Below, in pieces: positions 60,782-64,000 of a stretch of DNA of 64,000 nt. This DNA is from an uncultured Bacteroidia bacterium (GTDB lineage Bacteria; Bacteroidota; Bacteroidia; NS11-12g; UBA9320): contig CALSMN010000005.1 in the NCBI GenBank assembly GCA_943787465.1, positions 1 to 64,000 of the forward strand, in the 5' to 3' direction. A program made the position numbers and the translations under genes. How positions within the stretch are numbered: the first letter of the stretch is position 1; every line of letters begins with the position of its first letter. Under the pieces are notes generated by a model. It worked only from the letters and a program-made list of their open reading frames with translations. It searched no databases and had not been told where the DNA came from.

Positions 60782-61966
60782 ATGCCAAAATTATTTCCTT
60801 TTCGGGGACTTCGTCCAGATCAGAAATATGTAGAACAAGTTTCTGCAAAATCAACTGATTTTTCAAGCAAAGAGGATTTAGTCAATGAAATCCAAAATAA
60901 TCCCTTTACTTTTCATCACTTAACCAAGGGGCATCTTAGATATTCAGGTTCGTATCAATCACCTGAAAAGTTTTTACCTTTTGCATTACAATACATTCGA
61001 AAAATGAAGGCGGATGGCATCTTATTGCAAGAACTCGAAGAGTCATTTTATGTATATGAACAAGTAGATCAAAATGGGATTTCTTATAAAGGAATAATTG
61101 CGCTATGTTCAGTAGATGATTATAATAATAATAAGATAAAAAAACACGAAGAAATTAGGCCTAGTAGATTGCATTATTTAGTTGAGCTATTCAAAACAGC
61201 TAAAGTTTTAGGAGAACCCACACTCCTTGCTTATAAAGGAAACATCGCGATAGATTCATATAAAACAAAACCCGTATTTTCATTTCAATCGCCTGATGGA
61301 AAAAAACATATTGTTTCTAAAGTGACTTTATCTGAAGAAATGGATCGACTTAATCATGAATTTGAATTAATAGATGATTTTTATATTGCGGATGGTCATC
61401 ATAGGAGTGCATCTGTATCAAAGTTCAATGAAGTATCTCATCATTATTTCAATGATAAAATGATGTGTTTTGTGATTCAAGAAGATCAATTATCAATTCT
61501 TCCTTTCCATCGTTTGGTGAATTCCATTCATCTTAATGATAAAGTTTCCATTTTGTCTAAATTATCAGAAGAGTTTGATGTTAAAAAATCGACAGAATCG
61601 ATTTACATAGTCAATAATGAAGGTACTTTTGGTATTTATTTAGATAAGGAATGGTACGAAATTAGTTTTAGGGGAGATCGAGCTGGAAGATTAGATGTTG
61701 AGATCATAGAGCAACATATTATTTACAATGTATTTGGAATTTCAAATAGTAGTACTGATTCTCAAATTGCATTTCATCCTCATACACAAGGTGAAAATGA
61801 AATGTGTAAGTTAATAGATTCAGGCATTTACACTATCGGCATTACTAACAAGCCTTGTAGTTTTGAGGAAGTTCGAAAAGTTTCAGATCAAAATAAAACA
61901 TTGCCACCAAAGTCTACTTACATTGAACCTAAACTGCGTTCAGGAATGATTATTCAAGAATTCTAG
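60782..61966 (+). CDS. DUF1015 domain protein
   Basis: FPFRGLRPDQKYVEQVSAK; DDFYIADGHHRSASVSKF; third gene of the serC-serA unit. Confidence 0.88.
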   Translation: MPKLFPFRGLRPDQKYVEQVSAKSTDFSSKEDLVNEIQNNPFTFHHLTKGHLRYSGSYQSPEKFLPFALQYIRKMKADGILLQELEESFYVYEQVDQNGISYKGIIALCSVDDYNNNKIKKHEEIRPSRLHYLVELFKTAKVLGEPTLLAYKGNIAIDSYKTKPVFSFQSPDGKKHIVSKVTLSEEMDRLNHEFELIDDFYIADGHHRSASVSKFNEVSHHYFNDKMMCFVIQEDQLSILPFHRLVNSIHLNDKVSILSKLSEEFDVKKSTESIYIVNNEGTFGIYLDKEWYEISFRGDRAGRLDVEIIEQHIIYNVFGISNSSTDSQIAFHPHTQGENEMCKLIDSGIYTIGITNKPCSFEEVRKVSDQNKTLPPKSTYIEPKLRSGMIIQEF

Positions 61967-61971
61967 AAGAT

Positions 61972-62505
61972 TTACGCTAAAATAATTTTTTTTCGAGAAG
62001 CAAAGTTGTAAACCACAAATATGCCAACACTGAAAATGATTTGGCTCAATAATGATGCTCTAAAGAAGGGAATACCAGCCTCGTATGCAAGGATTAAGCC
62101 ATTAAAATTGGGTTCGTAATTTAAAGATAACCATGAACCTGCGTTTGTAATTAAAAAAAATAAAACAGCACTGGCAATACTTCCACCAAATACTTTGGTT
62201 AAAGTAATCTGTGTGCTGATTTGTTTACCTAACAGAATAATGGCAATAAACGAAATATATACAAATATGAATGTTTGTGAAAATAAATATTCAGCATAAG
62301 CAGGAGAGGAGAAGGCTAAAAGGAGATCTCCCATAAAAAGAGCCCCTAAGGGGATACTAAACGCTAAGCTGTTTTTACGAAATAATACACCACCCATTAA
62401 GGCTATGGCTCCAATTGGATTAAAATTTGGAATATTAAAAATCACACGTACTAGAATTAGCACCAACATTAATCCAGTAAGCAATAGTATATCTTGTTTT
62501 TTCAT
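61972..62505 (-). CDS. DUF6580-type integral membrane protein
   Basis: VIFNIPNFNPIGAIALMGGVLFRKNSLAFSIPLGALFMGDLLLAF; SAVLFFLITNAGSWL. Confidence 0.75.
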   Translation of the reverse strand: MKKQDILLLTGLMLVLILVRVIFNIPNFNPIGAIALMGGVLFRKNSLAFSIPLGALFMGDLLLAFSSPAYAEYLFSQTFIFVYISFIAIILLGKQISTQITLTKVFGGSIASAVLFFLITNAGSWLSLNYEPNFNGLILAYEAGIPFFRASLLSQIIFSVGIFVVYNFASRKKIILA

Positions 62506-62681
62506 GTTTTGTTAAATGTATCACAAATTTAAAGATCTTTTCATTTTTAAAAAATATGCCATTCTGACCGAATGTTAATAATTGTTAAAAATTTACATTT
62601 AAAATACTTAAAATCAGTTGATTAACTATGAAATGAAAAGTAAATTAATAGTACATAAGTTTAAATACAACCTCAATAAAT

Positions 62682-62693
62682 TAACAATTGTTA
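62682..62693. promoter_or_regulatory. 12-bp palindrome TAACAATTGTTA upstream of the XRE gene
   Basis: Exact palindrome sharing TAACAA with the larger repeat downstream. Confidence 0.5.
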
Positions 62694-62695
62694 TA

Positions 62696-62728
62696 TTAAC
62701 AAATGTAAATAATATTTACATTTGTTAA
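62696..62728. promoter_or_regulatory. 33-bp inverted repeat (16-bp arms, 1-nt centre) overlapping a -7 box; candidate operator
   Basis: TTAACAAATGTAAATA-A-TATTTACATTTGTTAA directly abutting ATG 62729; contains TACATTTG (62717-62724). Confidence 0.7.
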
Positions 62729-63082
62729 ATGGATTTAGATATCAATAGAAGAGTAGAAGCATTGATTGATAAAACTTCTAATACAAAATCAGCATTTGCC
62801 GAAAAGACAGGTATCAATACTGTCATTTTATCTCATATTAGTTCCGGAAGAAACAAGGTAAGTTTAACAACTGTTCAACAGATTTTATTGAGTTATCCTA
62901 ATGTAAATGCAGAGTGGTTAATTTTAGGCAAGGGTGGTATGTTCAAATCATCCAATAAAAATGAATCGATACAAGATATAAAAAATTACTTAAATGTCCT
63001 GAAACAAGGTGTTGATGAATCTAGCACTCAACTTCACCAGAAAATTAAACACATGGAAAAGTATATGGATAAATTGGTATAA
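62729..63082 (+). CDS. XRE-family helix-turn-helix regulator
   Basis: SAFAEKTGINTVILSHISSGRNKVSLTTVQQILLSYPNVNAEWLILGKGGMF. Confidence 0.88.
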   Translation: MDLDINRRVEALIDKTSNTKSAFAEKTGINTVILSHISSGRNKVSLTTVQQILLSYPNVNAEWLILGKGGMFKSSNKNESIQDIKNYLNVLKQGVDESSTQLHQKIKHMEKYMDKLV

Positions 63083-63086
63083 ATAC

Positions 63087-63680
63087 TCAGCTATCTAAAG
63101 ATTTAATTTTATCTCTGATTAATGCTGCTCTTTTGTAATCCTCAATTTGTATAGCCTTATCTAACTCTAATTTCAATTGATCCAAAGATAAATGACCTAG
63201 GGTGTCATTAGGTTCAGGGATTTGTTCAATTTCTTGGGTATCTAAATCTAAAGAATTTTCATCATCATCTTCGTACTGAATTCCAGCATCATTTAAAATA
63301 CTTCGAAATGTATAAATGTTGCACTTGGATCGGAGAGCTATCGCGACAGCATCACTAGTTCTGGCATCAATATGGATTTCCTTACCGTTCATACTTGTTA
63401 CTAAAGTAGAGTAAAATACTCCTTCCTCAAGCTTATTGATTATAACCTCTTTTAAAACGATTTGGTATTGATTTAAAAAATCTTGAATTAGATCATGGGT
63501 CAATGGACGTTGAGGTTTTAAACCTTCTATAACTAATGCGATAGATTGAGCTTCGTATCCGCCAATGATTACAGGAAGTTTGAGTTCACCATTATCTTCT
63601 CCTAAAATAAGCGTGTAACTATTGCGTTGGGAATGACTGGATGTTAGACCCACGATATTTAATTTAATCTTATCTTCCAT
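63087..63680 (-). CDS. Bifunctional nuclease domain (DUF151) protein with C-terminal UvrB/UvrC motif
   Basis: YTLILGEDNGELKLPVIIGGYEAQSIALVIEGLKPQRPLTHDLIQ; IDARTSDAVAIALRSKCNIY; LELDKAIQIEDYKRAALIRDKIKSL. Confidence 0.93.
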   Translation of the reverse strand: MEDKIKLNIVGLTSSHSQRNSYTLILGEDNGELKLPVIIGGYEAQSIALVIEGLKPQRPLTHDLIQDFLNQYQIVLKEVIINKLEEGVFYSTLVTSMNGKEIHIDARTSDAVAIALRSKCNIYTFRSILNDAGIQYEDDDENSLDLDTQEIEQIPEPNDTLGHLSLDQLKLELDKAIQIEDYKRAALIRDKIKSLDS

Positions 63681-63696
63681 ATAAAATGGAGTGTTT

Positions 63697-64000
63697 TTAT
63701 TTTTTGATTTCCAAAATTCTTCTTGTAAGTCTGGGAAGTACTTCTAATGCATCACCAACAATTCCATAATCAGCAGCTTTGAAAAAAGGAGCTTCAGGAT
63801 CAGTGTTAATCACACAAATAACTTTACTGCCACTCACACCTGCTAAATGTTGAATAGCTCCTGATATTCCAGCAGCAATGTATAGATTGGGTTTGATGGT
63901 GATTCCAGTTTGACCAACATGTTCGCTGTGAGGTCGCCATTCCATATCACTAACAGGTTTAGAACATGCTGTTGCTGCTCCTAACGCACTGGCTAATTCC
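63697..64000 (-). CDS. etfA: Electron transfer flavoprotein alpha subunit, C-terminal part; open at the right window edge
   Basis: [91 protein letters not shown]. Confidence 0.95.
   Translation of the reverse strand, partial: ELASALGAATACSKPVSDMEWRPHSEHVGQTGITIKPNLYIAAGISGAIQHLAGVSGSKVICVINTDPEAPFFKAADYGIVGDALEVLPRLTRRILEIKK

Overview
AT-rich 64 kb chromosomal window from a Bacteroidota genome, probably Saprospiria-like. Supporting evidence: type IX secretion (T9SS) C-terminal tails, CarboxypepD_reg/TonB receptors next to DUF4249, DUF4296/DUF4221/DUF6580 families, and TAnnTTTG -7 promoter boxes. Content is mostly housekeeping: valS, rplS, rplU-rpmA, mutS2, smpB, purC, ruvX, def, maf, queD-folE, lolD-like, trxA, serC-serA, several glycosyltransferases, an O-antigen ligase, two TonB receptors, four tRNA genes (Leu-GAG, Lys-TTT, Arg-TCG, Ser-TGA) and several clear intrinsic terminators. 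I see no transposase, integrase, prophage, CRISPR array or recognisable defence island. Items most worth a second look: (1) an unannotated, apparently autonomous small-RNA unit of about 118 nt after rpmA, with its own promoter, three hairpins and a terminator; (2) a fadD-like acyl-CoA ligase with at least seven frameshifts, nearly all explained by single-nucleotide insertions, while the encoded protein stays recognisable; (3) a 33-bp inverted repeat abutting the ATG of an XRE regulator; (4) a DUF4221 gene split at an A9 run, next to a glycosyltransferase with one in-frame TAA, also in an A-run; (5) several genes whose -7 box lies 3-7 nt before the ATG, suggesting leaderless mRNAs; (6) two divergent genes whose start codons form one ATGCAT palindrome; (7) a terminator whose U-tract touches the next start codon; (8) a decayed tRNA-Arg fragment. 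All functional calls come from reading the sequence and ORF translations; no database search was run.
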